Position numbers and translations under genes: made by a program | Shown here: positions 44,101 through 54,266 of the stretch, in pieces | How positions within the stretch are numbered: position 1 is the stretch's first letter | Layout of the letters: each line of letters starts with the position of its first letter | NCBI GenBank assembly: GCA_036768485.1 | Contig: JAVLUZ010000636.1 | Span: 124,001-188,000 of the forward strand | Direction: 5' to 3' | Source: Mermis nigrescens | Taxonomy: Eukaryota; Nematoda; Enoplea; Mermithida; Mermithidae | DNA length: 64,000 nucleotides | The notes under the pieces: generated by a model | Seen by the model: the letters and a program-made list of their open reading frames with translations, nothing else | The model's database searches: none | Told to the model about the DNA's origin: nothing

Positions 44101-47100
44101 ATTCTATAAATTTTAATTAATCATTTTAACATAATTTAGAAAAATTCGAATAAGTAGGTTTTAAATTAACATCAATTCATAAATTTTGTGGGGACTAGTG
44201 CAATGATTATTCATTAATAATTATTGATAAATGTTAATAATTTGATATGACAATAAATAATGTAAATATAATAGCAATACATGTAACATATTATAAATAC
44301 ACCTAATATAAATAAATTCATAATATGAATAAATGTAAATAAATAAAATTTGAATAAATACCAAATATTTATAATGCTTCTTTTGCAATTGAAAAAAATC
44401 AAGAAACAACTTCAAAATTTTGACTCATTTTAGGGAAAATTAAATGATTTCGATTCGATTTAAGCTTAAAGCTGATTTTAATTCGAATCACAACACGTTC
44501 ATTTAACATTAGCAGAATATCTACATTAAACCAATATTAGCAATAAACACCTTTTTGAGACTTATGTTATCTTTTTGATTTTTATGCGAATATGCATACC
44601 CCAACAAGCGTCAAATCTAGCTTGAGATTGCGATATGCTTCCAAATGCTGCTTCAGTTGATTCCTGTCATTGTATCGGCTATTGTTTATGATCAGCTGCC
44701 AAAAAATATGAATGCTGAATTAATATGTTGTACTCGAAGGACAAACAATCGTTGGTGAAAAAAGAAGGAAACGTATTTTGGCAAGAAATTTCATAAGATT
44801 TAGACAGAAAATTTTAAAATAATTTGGTGACGGTGAAAATTATAAAACTCTTCTGGTCATTATAATTAGTGACTGGCGATTAACCCTAAGTACTGGCAAT
44901 CAAACATAAGCAGAGACCAAATTTCGGGTGTCAAAAAATTTCCAAATGTTAAAAATGGCCGAAAATCAATGCTTGAGGAAATAAATCCCCATTTTCGACG
45001 TTTTTCAACGAAATATCCACTGGTAGCATAAAATCACGAAAAAAACCATAATAAATTTTAAAATCCAATTCTAGAGTCAGTCAGAGTCTAAGAAAGAGGT
45101 CTACCAGATTCTTGGAGTCTAGACCTTCCCCAAGACCAGTGTGTGTGTGCTAACAATCAGCTCGCAGAGAAGATTAAAGAGTCTTTAGGATGATAATATG
45201 TTTAACTTATTCAGTTTGAAGAGCCTCCCCTTCCAGTCCTCTGTCGCCGAATGATTCTATTTTCATAGGATAGGCTCAGAAGTGTTCCTTCATTTTTTAG
45301 GGCAGTCACTTTTAAAATTGCTTTTATTTTTGCGAGTCAAAGGATCAAGTGAGCAAAAATTATTTCAAAATGGTATTTTCTGCATAGAACAACGGATTAC
45401 AAACAGGAATTCACACGGAAAAATTTTCTAATTCCATTCAATAGATAAAATTAAAAAATTTATAAATTAAGACAATCAGCAATATTTTAATGATTTGAAA
45501 TTTAGAAATGTATCTTTCGATTGGGCTTTTATCTCAATCAGACGTGCACACCTACTTGTAGGGTCCCGTTTAAGATTATAGACTCTTAGAAAAAAGTTCA
45601 TGGCAAAAATTGGTAAGCCGGAAATAAAAATCCCACAATACGTATATTTGTTTACATTTCTCATATTTGAAATACCTTTTTTACCTTCTCAAGAGCATCG
45701 GCGTCAAATCCGGCTAATTCCAGCTCGCATTGCACCAGAATTTTTTGCATTATTGTTCCCGATTGCCTGATCAATTCATTTATCAATCGTGTTATTAGTA
45801 CCTAAATATAAATCGCATTAATTACTATTTATTTATTTATTTATTTATTTATTTATTTTTTATTTACTTTTCTTACATATTTAGTTATTTTAGTTTCATT
45901 GTTATTTACTTTTTTTGCGCATTTATTTACTTTAGTTTCATTCGATATAGATACCAATTCGCCGTTTCGGATCAATTTTTTAACGTAACAGCCTAAACCG
46001 TAGCGATAAACTCGATGACTATTTTTAACTCATAATTTCGGCCATTATTTTTCATTTTTTTCCAAAAAATATGCGCATCGGATCATTGCACAAATTTATT
46101 GTACTTTTTTCTGTTCTGGTTATTTTTAGTTCTGTAGATCCAAAATCGTACCTGTATATGCAACCTGGACGTATTCAAACCGCACATCAATTGGCATATT
46201 AGAATCGTGAATCTATAATCATCCCTGTTTTTACCCGCTATCGCCGTTAAGGCCTTGAACAGCATCGCGAAACAACCGGGAAACGATAGTAATCTCAGCA
46301 GAATCTGCACAATTTGTTAAATTACCGTGTTTTTAGGAACAAGATCAAAAAACAAATTTTTTAAAGGCAGCCATATTAGAAAAAATAAATTCATCGAAAT
46401 ATAAAAACGATACTGAGTTCAATTTCGCAGAATTGAAAGGCTTAAAGAAATCTCAATTTGAGAACTTGAGCAAATTTGATTCAATCAAAAATCGCAGATT
46501 TGAGGATCAGAAGCTCCTTGATATTCGTCGCTAATATATCTTTAATAATCAAATATACAGGCGTACTGGGAAGCCGGAAAATAAGTTGTAAATAGATAAA
46601 CAAATAAATAAATGAAAGTAAATAAATATAAAAAGGATACAAAAATGAATTTCCTTTCACAGAAAAAGAATCAGAAAGGTCGCAAGTATAGATGAACAGC
46701 ATGGATGGTCTGGGAGGAATCAACCGTTCCTGGGGAGCAGCCAGACTTATTTTAGTCAAATTGGCCTCAAAAACTAATATAAATGCTAATATAGCGAAAA
46801 ACCTATGACTCAATAAGGAACGAAAGCATATATACACTAGCTTTAAACTTGCAAATTTGCTATGTTGCCTTCAATCTGTATGCATTATTATGATTTTTAT
46901 TTTGTTTGTATTAAGAAAATTTCTACAGAGCAAATCTAAGCACTTTTTGACTATTTCATTTTACATATTATCCCAAGATATTAAATGGCGCCGAACAATC
47001 CTGAACTGATATCATTCTGGTTTAAACGAGTTTACACTACGCGGCAATTGATATTAATAGCACTTTGAATTGAACAAATTTTAAATTAATTTCGTTTCAT

Positions 47101-49691
47101 CTTTTAAAAACGCTTTTTCAACAATTTACCTCCAATGCGAAACATTTGGAGTCAAGTTGCGGACTAGAAACCGACACCAGCATAATTTCAAAATTGGTCA
47201 CACGCTGTAACACGCATAGACAAGGTGAGGACTTAAAAAGAATGAAAAAATCAACAAGCGAGCCTGAAGGCGACAAAGTTCAAGGGCTTACCGACAACTG
47301 AGTTATTAAGTAAATAACTTCTAAGCAGCTAGATTCGAGCGCCTAAAGATAAAATAAAGCACGAAATTAGAAAAAATGGAAAATGTGGTTTAACTAATTG
47401 ATAAATGTGTTGGGAATGCAGCTCTATTTTTAGCTTCGTCTATTCTGGATACTTAAATATACAGATGCACAGTAAGACCAGGGGTCAACCGGCTTGAAGA
47501 GGTCAACCACGGTTTTTTTGAGCTAAAATTACCTCAAAAGATTGTATTAATGCTAAAATAGCATAAAAACATGCAAAGCCATGGAAATTTGAAAAATTTC
47601 TATGTTGATATAATGTATGAAGATTTGCAAAATTTCATAATTTTCTGCTCACTTTCAATAACTTTTGCCGAAAAATTTTGATTTTCATCAATTTTGGCTC
47701 TAATTTGCCTTATTTTCCCGCAAACACTTCCCATTTTTTCATTTTGTCGACCATTAGGCAGCAACCGAATTCTGAAAGTTTGGAGGGGCTAAATCCGAAA
47801 AATTGCAGAAAAATGTAATTCTGGATGGATTTTCTAGGGTCCTTTGAATTTTATGGAGATCCCGCAGACACCCTACATGCCCATGTGCGGTCTAATCAGG
47901 CAAGCACGTGGAGGAGGTTTTGAGGTCTAGGTAGACCCCTTCAAAATTGAAAAATTTAAATTTTTTCTGAAGAAAATGAGGCAAAGTGAAGGCCAAACCG
48001 GATAAAAATTGAAAACTTTCTTCAAAATTGCTTTAAATTGACAAGAAACTGTGGGAAAACGCAGTTTTACCGACATTTTAGCTTTGCACTAGTTTTTAAG
48101 GTCATTTTAGCCAAAAAAAGCTCAGTTTCTGACCCATTCCGAACCGGTTGACCCCCAGATTAGCGAAGCTGTGCATCTGTGATCTAGGCCATTATAGTCA
48201 AATTCACATAAGTTTGGGCATAAATTCAGAGAATTTTTATTGATAGTAAGCTAATAGATTACGGCAATTATCAGATTAATGCTATAATCGAAATCTGTCA
48301 ACTTATTGTAGGAGATGGTTTTCAAAACTTATGCTTAACCTTGTGTGAAACAGACTATAAGCCTCCACGTGCATGTCTTGTTGAGCAGATGGTCGTCCCC
48401 TTGAAGTACCTTATGCCATTTGTGTCAGAATTTCTTGATATTTGATTTTTGAATTTTAACTTTCCGATTTGAAATTCTTTATTTCAATTTGTAATTTTTT
48501 ATTTTAATTTTTGATTTTAATTTTAATTTTTCAATTTTTAATTCTAATCAATTCGTTATCCTTTGATGTATCTACGCATTAATTTAAGATTAAAGCTTCA
48601 TCCAAATGCCTCTTCCAAATAATTTATCAATGGAAGAAATCCCTGACAATTTTTTAAAAATTTAGAAAAAGCCAAAAAAATTTGCATTGAATTTCAACGG
48701 AAGTCAAATGCCCTCACTCCAACGCTTTTGATTCTTTTTAGCATAGACTCGCTCGCGGCATAACTTCTGTACAGTGAAGATAATAATTGAACATTAATAG
48801 TCGACTGATTGGAACGAAGAGTTTCGTAGTAAAAAGCCCTTTGTATTATTGATAATAGTCGAAGCAACAACTCCATACCATTGTACGGCGTTGATGGACA
48901 GAATTCTTCCACGAAATGCTGTTTAGAGCTAAAAATTTAGTATTTTCATTCGTTCTAAGAATTATTCCGGCAAAAGGAAAACAACCAAAGTCAGTGAAAA
49001 ATCTAAAGCCGATTATTTTTGTTAGAGATTGGGTAAATTTTTCAAGGTGTTACGGAAAATAAGAGAAAATATTTATTTAAAATGAAGTTAAAGCATGAGC
49101 TCAAAGCTTATTGCAAGCATCTGATTGTCCTTCTAAACTCCACTCCATAAAATTAACAATAAAAAGGTTTCTTGTCGATCTTAATCGGATATTTTCAAAA
49201 TTTGCCGCATAATTTTACAGTACTTTGATTTTTTAAAATTTGTGGAGAAGTTTTCGTTCGCCAAATGCGACCATACATGGGCAGCACCCAAATTCTAGGG
49301 GGAGCCAGGATGGGGTAAATTACCAAACATGTTACTAAAAATAGAATTCTGGAGGTCTACAGTAATCTGCGAGGGGTGAGTTTTTCAACTTCTGAGGGGT
49401 ACAAACCCCCAGCCCCCACGTCCATGTGTGATTGCGACTCGCATCGAACAAATGTATAATTTGACTTTGCAAGACCAAACTGAATCCCAATAGTCAGAAA
49501 TAAACTCGCCTGTGGTCTCCTAAAGACAAGCGTCGAAGATGATTGAGGAGACCCGAAATTTCATTATAATATTGATCTAAGTTTCTGAAAATCACGTCCT
49601 GTTGGTCGAGCAAGCGTTTTAAATGATCCACTAAATAAGTTGTCTGCAAGCTTACCTTAAAATGCGTAATAATGTTATCAAAGACAGGCAT
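37940..49691 (-). CDS. mwh: FH3-domain protein, Multiple wing hairs (Mwh)-like, whole gene model
   Basis: Eleven exons read through a formin-type GBD/FH3 armadillo domain: FVEEF with GMELLLRLLSIIQ, then SPQLDSKCFALEILLRLLSF, then KALTAI with DDYRFTILICQLM, then LITRLINELIR, and finally LEKLIINNSRYNDRNQLKQH. A serine- and asparagine-rich tail of about 370 residues follows, with GGILKKAKSEQNL, SRSQQNLTHV and the end GARVLRYAYN. No FH1 proline stretch and no FH2 domain occur. A GBD-FH3 protein without FH2 is the known architecture of Drosophila Mwh, which acts downstream of the Frizzled planar polarity pathway to restrict actin hairs. Eight of the nine junctions up to 39901 keep phase 0 and the last keeps phase 1. 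The join after 43945 is unresolved. The length of about 660 residues is shorter than Drosophila Mwh, so N-terminal or linker exons may be missing. Confidence 0.75.
39290..39830. repeat. Dispersed repeat family J, copy 2
   Basis: Shares start (cagtgacggacctagaattt), middle (gccgccaagaaagttaatta), the agcgcgaagcgcc box and end (catcctttatctcgccaaat and ggcggccgccccc) with 31548-32170. Located in the last mwh intron. Confidence 0.7.
39901..40210 (-). CDS. mwh: mwh-like gene, serine-rich exon
   Basis: Acceptor cgcttctttgcag, then SRSQQNLTHVPDDVENRPEQ, FYVPVTIEPNNKKRG and ASSTDDDGDSSGLSQSS. Splicing at GCTG|GTAAAT leads to the terminal exon. Left unspliced, the frame ends 11 codons later (TAA at 39868-39866), giving a possible alternative C-terminus. 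Confidence 0.75.
41007..41195. mobile_element. hAT-like MITE, family A copy 3
   Basis: Starts CAGGCACGTAGCTGGCC and ends AGAGATATGTGCCTG, flanked by identical tcgggaac octamers (40999-41006 and 41196-41203). It is inserted in another dispersed repeat (the gggaaccaagccc type seen at 14414), giving a relative age: the host repeat is older. Lies in an intron of the mwh-like gene. Confidence 0.88.
41563..42027 (-). CDS. mwh: mwh-like gene, long tail exon
   Basis: The acceptor gccgacgtcctcag and donor AAGCAG|GTGAAG enclose 155 codons in phase 0. They include YVGGILKKAKSEQNLAQNS and RQSSTANNFDKSKMKGFSYL. The segment is low complexity and rich in S, N and K, probably disordered and phosphorylated. 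Confidence 0.75.
42060..43940. other. mwh intron region: AT-rich simple sequence and repeats
   Basis: 42100-42280 is taattataatt-type low-complexity DNA. 42800-43190 is a decayed repeat containing the acgcgaagcgcc box and a GC-rich end; the 136-codon minus-strand ORF there (42705-43115) belongs to the repeat. 43571-43930 is a family G copy. A linker exon of the gene could be hidden here but was not recognised. Confidence 0.55.
43945..44087 (-). CDS. mwh: mwh-like gene, linker exon (3' boundary uncertain)
   Basis: The acceptor atatttttaag opens SESGVSQPGEVKARRGLVES, then YYRRRRSVAMESTESGDDSE. A good GTAAGC donor at 43944 leaves phase 2, which does not match the next recognised exon (phase 0). 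An intermediate exon may be missing. Read through, the frame stops at TAA 43943-43941. Confidence 0.6.
44600..44695 (-). CDS. mwh: mwh-like gene, FH3 exon
   Basis: Acceptor tcatattttttggcag, 32 codons LIINNSRYNDRNQLKQHLEA then YRNLKLDLTLVG, donor GGG|GTATGC, phase 0. It corresponds to the C-terminal helix of FH3 domains, where leucine-rich QL-x-x-F helices are usual. Confidence 0.75.
45685..45801 (-). CDS. mwh: mwh-like gene, FH3 exon
   Basis: Acceptor aatttatatttag, 39 codons with VLITRLINELIRQSGTIMQK and ELELAGFDADALEK, donor GAGAAG|GTAAAA, phase 0. It matches the LINALV ... LRNEF ... GLDDVL helix pair of formin FH3 domains in position and spacing. Confidence 0.8.
45826..45868. repeat. (TTTA)n microsatellite
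   Basis: About ten copies of ttta/attt inside an intron of the mwh-like gene, just upstream of an FH3 exon's acceptor. Confidence 0.85.
46152..46304 (-). CDS. mwh: mwh-like gene, FH3 exon
   Basis: Acceptor aacaaattgtgcag, 51 codons (ILLRLLSFPGCFAMLFKAL then YRFTILICQLMCGLNTSRL), donor CAG|GTACGA, phase 0. This matches the formin LLAALC ... VLEALT ... RF-x-x-LV block. Confidence 0.82.
47130..47204 (-). CDS. mwh: mwh-like gene, FH3 exon
   Basis: Acceptor tatgcgtgttacag, 25 codons RVTNFEIMLVSVSSPQLDSK then CFALE, donor GAG|GTAAAT, phase 0. It corresponds to the LV-x-SLDSP-x-x-K stretch of FH3. Confidence 0.8.
47292..47342 (-). CDS. mwh: mwh-like gene, FH3 exon (17 codons)
   Basis: Acceptor ttattttatctttag and donor TCG|GTAAGC enclose ALESSCLEVIYLITQLS in phase 0, an amphipathic armadillo helix. 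Confidence 0.75.
47463..48182. mobile_element. TIR element in an mwh intron, family C
   Basis: Left end acagatgcacagtaagacca and right end agctgtgcatctgt are inverted copies; ggggtcaaccgg near the left mirrors ccggttgaccccc near the right. The interior contains a family-B-like fragment at 47755-47900. No ORF. Confidence 0.6.
48192..48359. mobile_element. Family E MITE
   Basis: Body matches 25141-25306 (ttcacataagtttgggcat, gtaagctaatagattacgg, tcaacttattgtaggagatg) and it ends cttgtgtgaaacagactata, the inverted form of the tatagtctgtttcaca start. Confidence 0.7.
48718..48918 (-). CDS. mwh: mwh-like gene, start of the FH3 region
   Basis: Acceptor tagctctaaacag, 67 codons with HFVEEFCPSTPYNGMELLLR and INVQLLSSLYRSYAASES, donor GTTGGA|GTGAGG, phase 0. 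The FVEEF ... GMELLL pattern is the N-terminal FH3 helix of formins (F-x-x-x-GLDVLL). Confidence 0.78.
49272..49430. mobile_element. hAT-like MITE, family B variant
   Basis: Begins CATACATGGGCAGC and ends CGTCCATGTGTG, flanked by aatgcgac and attgcgac (7 of 8 match). It sits in an intron of the mwh-like gene. Confidence 0.78.
49506..49691 (-). CDS. mwh: mwh-like gene, first recognised exon
   Basis: ATG at 49691 opens MPVFDNIITHFK, then VDHLKRLLDQQDVIFRNLDQ and LLNHLRRLSLGDHRR. The frame leaves in phase 0 at a weak donor, CGA|GTTTAT, and is compatible with the exon at 48918. A stronger GTAAGC donor after codon 12 suggests another splice form. Helical and leucine-rich, it may cover part of the GTPase-binding region. 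More N-terminal exons are possible. Confidence 0.55.
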
Positions 49692-49765
49692 TCATAATGA
49701 TAAATTAAATGTTTAACTGATTACAATTAGGCAGCGCAAGAAGCAATTCCTAAAATAACAAAATA

Positions 49766-49969
49766 ATGTTCTTTGAACAAACAAGCAAACATAAGTTAGA
49801 CGACAATGAGTTTAAAAACAAAGAGAATGTTTGGGATTTTCGAGACGAATCCTTTCTGATTAGATCACGAAAGATGCGAGCATACAAAAAAGGAGATATT
49901 ATCCGAGTTTCAGAAAACTTACTCAAAGAATGTAACTCAGAGAATAATGACGTGGAAAAAAGCAGATGA
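49766..49969 (+). CDS. Unidentified conserved-looking protein, N-terminal ORF
   Basis: ATG at 49766 opens MFFEQTSKHKLDDNEFKNKE, then VWDFRDESFLIRSRKMRAYK and KGDIIRVSENLLKECNSENN, 67 codons to TGA. Basic and charged, with protein-like codon use. The other frame stays open past the stop (MTWKKADEKLPIKSNK on to 50054), hinting at a one-base shift or a short intron. It starts 74 bp from the mwh-like first exon on the opposite strand. I recognise no family. The exons at 50377 and 50638 may belong to the same gene, but the joining phase was not shown. Confidence 0.5.
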   Translation: MFFEQTSKHKLDDNEFKNKENVWDFRDESFLIRSRKMRAYKKGDIIRVSENLLKECNSENNDVEKSR

Positions 49970-50376
49970 GAAACTGCCAATCAAAAGCAATAAATTGACT
50001 GTTAAGTTAGAAGAAAAAACAAAAATAAAAATCGAGGCCGCTTCAGAATTCTAAATAGGTGTTACATTATACGATTATGTGTAATTCTGGTTGAACCTGT
50101 TTGTGATTAACAAATCTGCTAATCAGTTTTATTATTCTACAGCTAATGCCCGGTGCTTCAAGACCTCAAACGAATAGGTATTTCTAGAAATTCTTTTACA
50201 TCACGATATTCCTGTTTTCTAGTTGGGTCAAATCGCATAAAAAACACATAATCTATTGAAGCACGTGCAATGGACACACATAAATGTCTTGTTTTACCAT
50301 ATAATTAATCACATTATGCTCACCATCTGTAATTAGTTATATTAAGACGTAAAACCGCCAGCACCGTAAATAAAAG

Positions 50377-50509
50377 CGACAAATTTCGGAGTTGAATGAT
50401 AAAGGGAAACCATATAAATATCGCGCAGCCGAGTATTATGCGAGTAGGAGAATGTGCTCTTGGATAATTCAAAAAACCGGATTTTGCGGCCAAAATTCTA
50501 TGAGGCATA
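50377..50509 (+). CDS. Unidentified plus-strand gene, internal exon
   Basis: After an acceptor-like gtaaataaaag, 44 codons read RQISELNDKGKPYKYRAAEY, then RRMCSWIIQKTGFCGQNSMR. They end at the good donor CATA|GTATGT in phase 1. The next exon enters in phase 1. The minus-strand ORFs across it are its shadow. No family is recognised. Confidence 0.55.
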
Positions 50510-50637
50510 GTATGTATACAGGAATATCAAGTGTACTAATAACTTACGCTTGTTTACTTTTTTGAAAACTTTTTCAAATGTCCAACTTGGCCCGCGGTTT
50601 CAATGGTTGGGGCTACTACTGCAACATTTCGGATAAG

Positions 50638-50774
50638 AAAAATTTCGTAAGCCGAGCTTGGTATGCTCACGTTTTCCGGATGACAAAATGCAAGAAATCT
50701 ACTATAAGGACGCTTCTGAACCGAATATTCACTGCGAGTGGATACCCAATTACGAAATAAAAGGAGAGATTTAA
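50638..50774 (+). CDS. Unidentified plus-strand gene, terminal exon
   Basis: The first AG after a consensus branch site (tactaataac at about 50534) is at 50637. The exon reads KFRKPSLVCSRFPDDKMQEI, then YYKDASEPNIHCEWIPNYEI, ending KGEI and TAA at 50772-50774. Phase matches the exon ending at 50509. Branch site, lack of earlier AG and protein-like sequence support the model. Product unknown, with a cysteine-, aromatic- and proline-containing C-terminus. Confidence 0.6.
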
Positions 50775-50947
50775 GAATATTTGGTAAGTAAAAGAGCAAA
50801 TAGAGCAGAAAGTTGCATCGATTTAGGAGGATTAAGGATGATGCGAAATAAAAGGCAGATAAATATGGTTAAACGACGTGTTTCACATGCTCGTAACCAG
50901 TTAGAAAATTTCGAAGAAGCCTGGAATGTTGCCTTCTGTCGTCGTGA

Positions 50948-51605
50948 TCATAGATGCACAGCACGGCCAGGGCAGCCGGTCTGGGGTCACTAATTGAGAT
51001 TTTTGGGCCAAACGACGTCAACAACTAGTATAAGCGCTAAAATAGCGCTAAAACTATCAAAAATTGGGCTTTTTGGGTCAAAATGGCCTTAAAAACAGGT
51101 ATAAGCGCTAAAATAGCGTTACAAAAAATCGAGCTTTTTTGGCCAACATTACCCAAAAACTGGTATAAGCGCTAACATAGCGCTAAAACTATACTTGATC
51201 ATACAGTTTCTGGTCAATTTGAAGCACTTTTGAAGAAATTTTTCAATATTCATCAATTTTTACCGTCATTTTGCCTCATTTATTCAGAAAATTTCCCATT
51301 TTTCCATTCTGGGAATCTAGACCCCCAACCTCCTACATGCATGTCTGGTCATGACCAGACATGCAAGTGAGAGTTGATTGCTTCGGGGGTCTGGACTGGA
51401 TCCCCAGAATGGAAAAACGGGAAACTCTTCGGGGAAATGACGCAAAATAAAAAGCAAAAAACTTGAAGATTAGATGAAATTTTTTTGCAGAAGTACTCGG
51501 AAATTATCAGAAACTGTGAATTAACTTAAGCTGTTTTACCATCCGTGAGATTTTAGGCCATTTTGGCTATATTGACCTTAGGACCGGCCATGCTCTGCAT
51601 CTATG
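50948..51605. mobile_element. TIR element, family C
   Basis: Left end CATAGATGCACAGCACGGCC mirrors right end GGCCATGCTCTGCATCTATG. The interior has three direct repeats of ataagcgctaaaatagcg. A following C-rich unit at 51605-51860 is a related fragment. No ORF. Confidence 0.72.
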
Positions 51606-52574
51606 AACAGGACCAGACCAGACCAGACAAGAACACGGGGAGCCCAGAATTGAAAAATTGGAAATTTTCTGGAGAAGATGTGGCAAAATGAAGACCAAAA
51701 ACGGTGACGATTAAAAATATTAATCAAAAGTGCTTGAAATTGATCAGAAACTGTGGAATAATGTATTTATAATTTCATTTTAGAATTATACCAGTTTTTG
51801 ACATTATTTTGGCCCAAAAAGCCAAATTTTTGACCTCCAGCCATGCGTTGTCGTTACCATGAGGATCTTGCGAAGGGTTTATCCACGGAAATGCTTTAAC
51901 CCCCGCTCAGAATTCGCGATTTTTCGAAAAACCTTTTGTAATTACAACTTATAATTATAATTGACTTATTCCAGAAAAATTGCGTTTTTGACTATTTTTA
52001 TGGCGCAACTGCTTGAAAATGTAATATTTCGGGCTTAAACTGCCCTACAGTGACTTTCGGAATTTCAAGCGGGAGGAAATGCCCCTTTCACCCCTCTCTA
52101 GGAAGTGCGCACAGATTCCCAGAGATGAATGCCTGAAGATATTACAATTCTTGCGTACAAAGCTTGATCCAAAATTTTGGACGGGTTAGCCGACGGTAAT
52201 TACGCAATGTAATCGCAGAAAACTGTCTTTTTACGGGACTATGCCACGCATGGGCGTGAGGTGGGGGTTGGGGGAGGGTAAACAACCCCGAAGTTAAAAA
52301 AGCCGTCAGATTACTGTAGGCCCCAGAATTCTATTTTTCATAACATTTTTGGCGATTTCAACCACCCCACCCCCAAATTTTCTTGCTGATCACGCCAATT
52401 CGTGAAGCTTTTAAAATTTCCTCAACTTTACTGCGGTTTAACCAAAGCGAGCCCTTTAATTCAGCGATTTCTCTCTTGAAGCAAACAAACAAATCTATTG
52501 TCTAAGTGTGAATAAATAGTGCATCATCTTTTTTAACTACTCATATTTATACCGTAAAATCGATAGGTACTAAC

Positions 52575-52831
52575 CATAGGTGGGCGACACCAAAGTTCTG
52601 GGGGATGCAAGATTTTTTTAAAGGTCAAAAATGGCCTTAAAAATAGTAGTATGGCGAAAAAACACCATTATTCAACGTTTCTCATCGAGCACTATCCATT
52701 GGCATCAAAAAAATTGCGGAAAATTACAAAAAAATTTCAAAAATTTGAATTCTGGAGGGAGTATTTTGGTTCCAGGGGGTATTTTGATTTCTAGTGGGGG
52801 GTGCATACCCCAACCCCTACGCCCAGGTATG
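52575..52831. mobile_element. hAT-like MITE, family B
   Basis: Starts CATAGGTGGGCGAC and ends CGCCCAGGTATG, with flanks gtactaac and gtaccaac (one change). Contains aaggtcaaaaatggccttaa, caccattattcaacg and aatttgaattctgg. Confidence 0.8.
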
Positions 52832-53139
52832 GTACCAACCCTGTAGCCAGACGCATCTGCATTCTCAAACAGTTGGGCCGGTAACGCTTCATATTTTGGA
52901 ATTACAATCTTATAATCAATACAAATATACCAACCTATTGTTTACATTTTTGAGCGGTGTATCAGGGCGTAACCAGGATTTTATTTCGAGGGGGAGGCGA
53001 AGTTTTTGATGTCCCATATCTCGAGAATCATAGGCAAAAATAATGGCAATTTTTGAGAGTATCTCAATGAGATCTACACCATAGTGAAGACAAAAATTTC
53101 AAAATAATCGAAATGTTTTTGCTTGATTTTAAACTTGGA

Positions 53140-53735
53140 TATGAAGAATCGGACTTTCGCATTATCCCCGACTACCTCAAAATGTACCATCCAGACCACT
53201 CCCATCAACTATTTACATGTTGTAAGAGCCTTGTGATCTTGGGTTACTGTGACCTGACCTTATTCAATGTTTGCTCCACTGTTAAAAAACTCGGTTTGCA
53301 TGGTTACCGCTTATTGTTCGGACTTTTTGTGTTATTAAACGGTGGCGATTCACCATGAAAATTTGGGATTTGCCGAGCACCGAAAAAAGAAGCGGTTTCG
53401 TTTTTCCAACAGTGTGGGATTTTGCCGAGTGAACGAAAATGCCCAAATGGTCATTCATCGGTGCTTCATTTTGGAAAATCGATCTTTTGGAAATGCAAGT
53501 CTAGAAACTGCCGAAAAAAGCGGGCATACGGAGTGGAAATTGGTTTGCTGATTCTCGGATTTCGTTCGTCACTGCCCTTCGTTTGATTTATTGTTGGTCC
53601 GAGGAAATGCAGGTCACATTAACCCTAGAGATACGGGGCGGTGGTAAAAAAAGGTATGTGTAGGTAGGCCGGGGTTCGGATGGTACATTTCGAGGTAGTC
53701 GGGGTTAATGCGAAAGTATCGAAGAATCTATCCTT
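53140..53735. mobile_element. Inverted-repeat element, ~55-bp arms
   Basis: The block actttcgcattatccccgac, tacctcaaaatgtaccatcc at 53150-53192 recurs inverted at 53675-53720 (ggatggtacatttcgaggta, gtcggggttaatgcgaaag). The 81- and 69-codon ORFs inside have no known domain. Confidence 0.65.
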
Positions 53736-53871
53736 TAACCAATGTATCTAGTTCGACCTTGACTCCTAAAACATTTCGAAATTATTGTCTTTGCATTTTT
53801 GCGAAGAAAACTAATGCAGGAAATAATAAATTGGCGCGAGGTGACAAAGTAAGAGCACATGACCTTGCACA

Positions 53872-54132
53872 AACACCTGGGCGTGGGGGCTTTGAGGGGT
53901 ATGCACCCCCGAAGAAACCAAAATACCCCCTCCCAGAAATCAAAATACCCTAACAGAATTCTATTTTTGAAAATTTTTTCCTTTTTTTCGCAATTTTTGA
54001 TGCTAATGGATAGTGCTCAATGAGAAACGTCGAAAAATGGTGTTTTTTCGCCATATCACCATTTTTAAGGCATTTTTTGACCTTTGAAAAATCTTGCACC
54101 CCCCCCAAGAATTTTCTTGCTGCCCACGTATG
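53872..54132. mobile_element. hAT-like MITE, family B (inverted)
   Basis: Starts AACACCTGGGCGTGGGG and ends CTGCCCACGTATG, flanked by cttgcaca and cttgctca (one change). ORFs of up to 173 codons that cross it are repeat by-products. Confidence 0.75.
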
Positions 54133-54266
54133 CTTGCTCAGCATGTTTCTACTTGGTACGAGCTGTATTTGTATTATTGCTTTATCCTTTATTCTGTATT
54201 TTACATTTTCCGCAACTGTACATTTATTTCTTTTACCCATATAATCTTTTTCACACAAGTTTGGGC

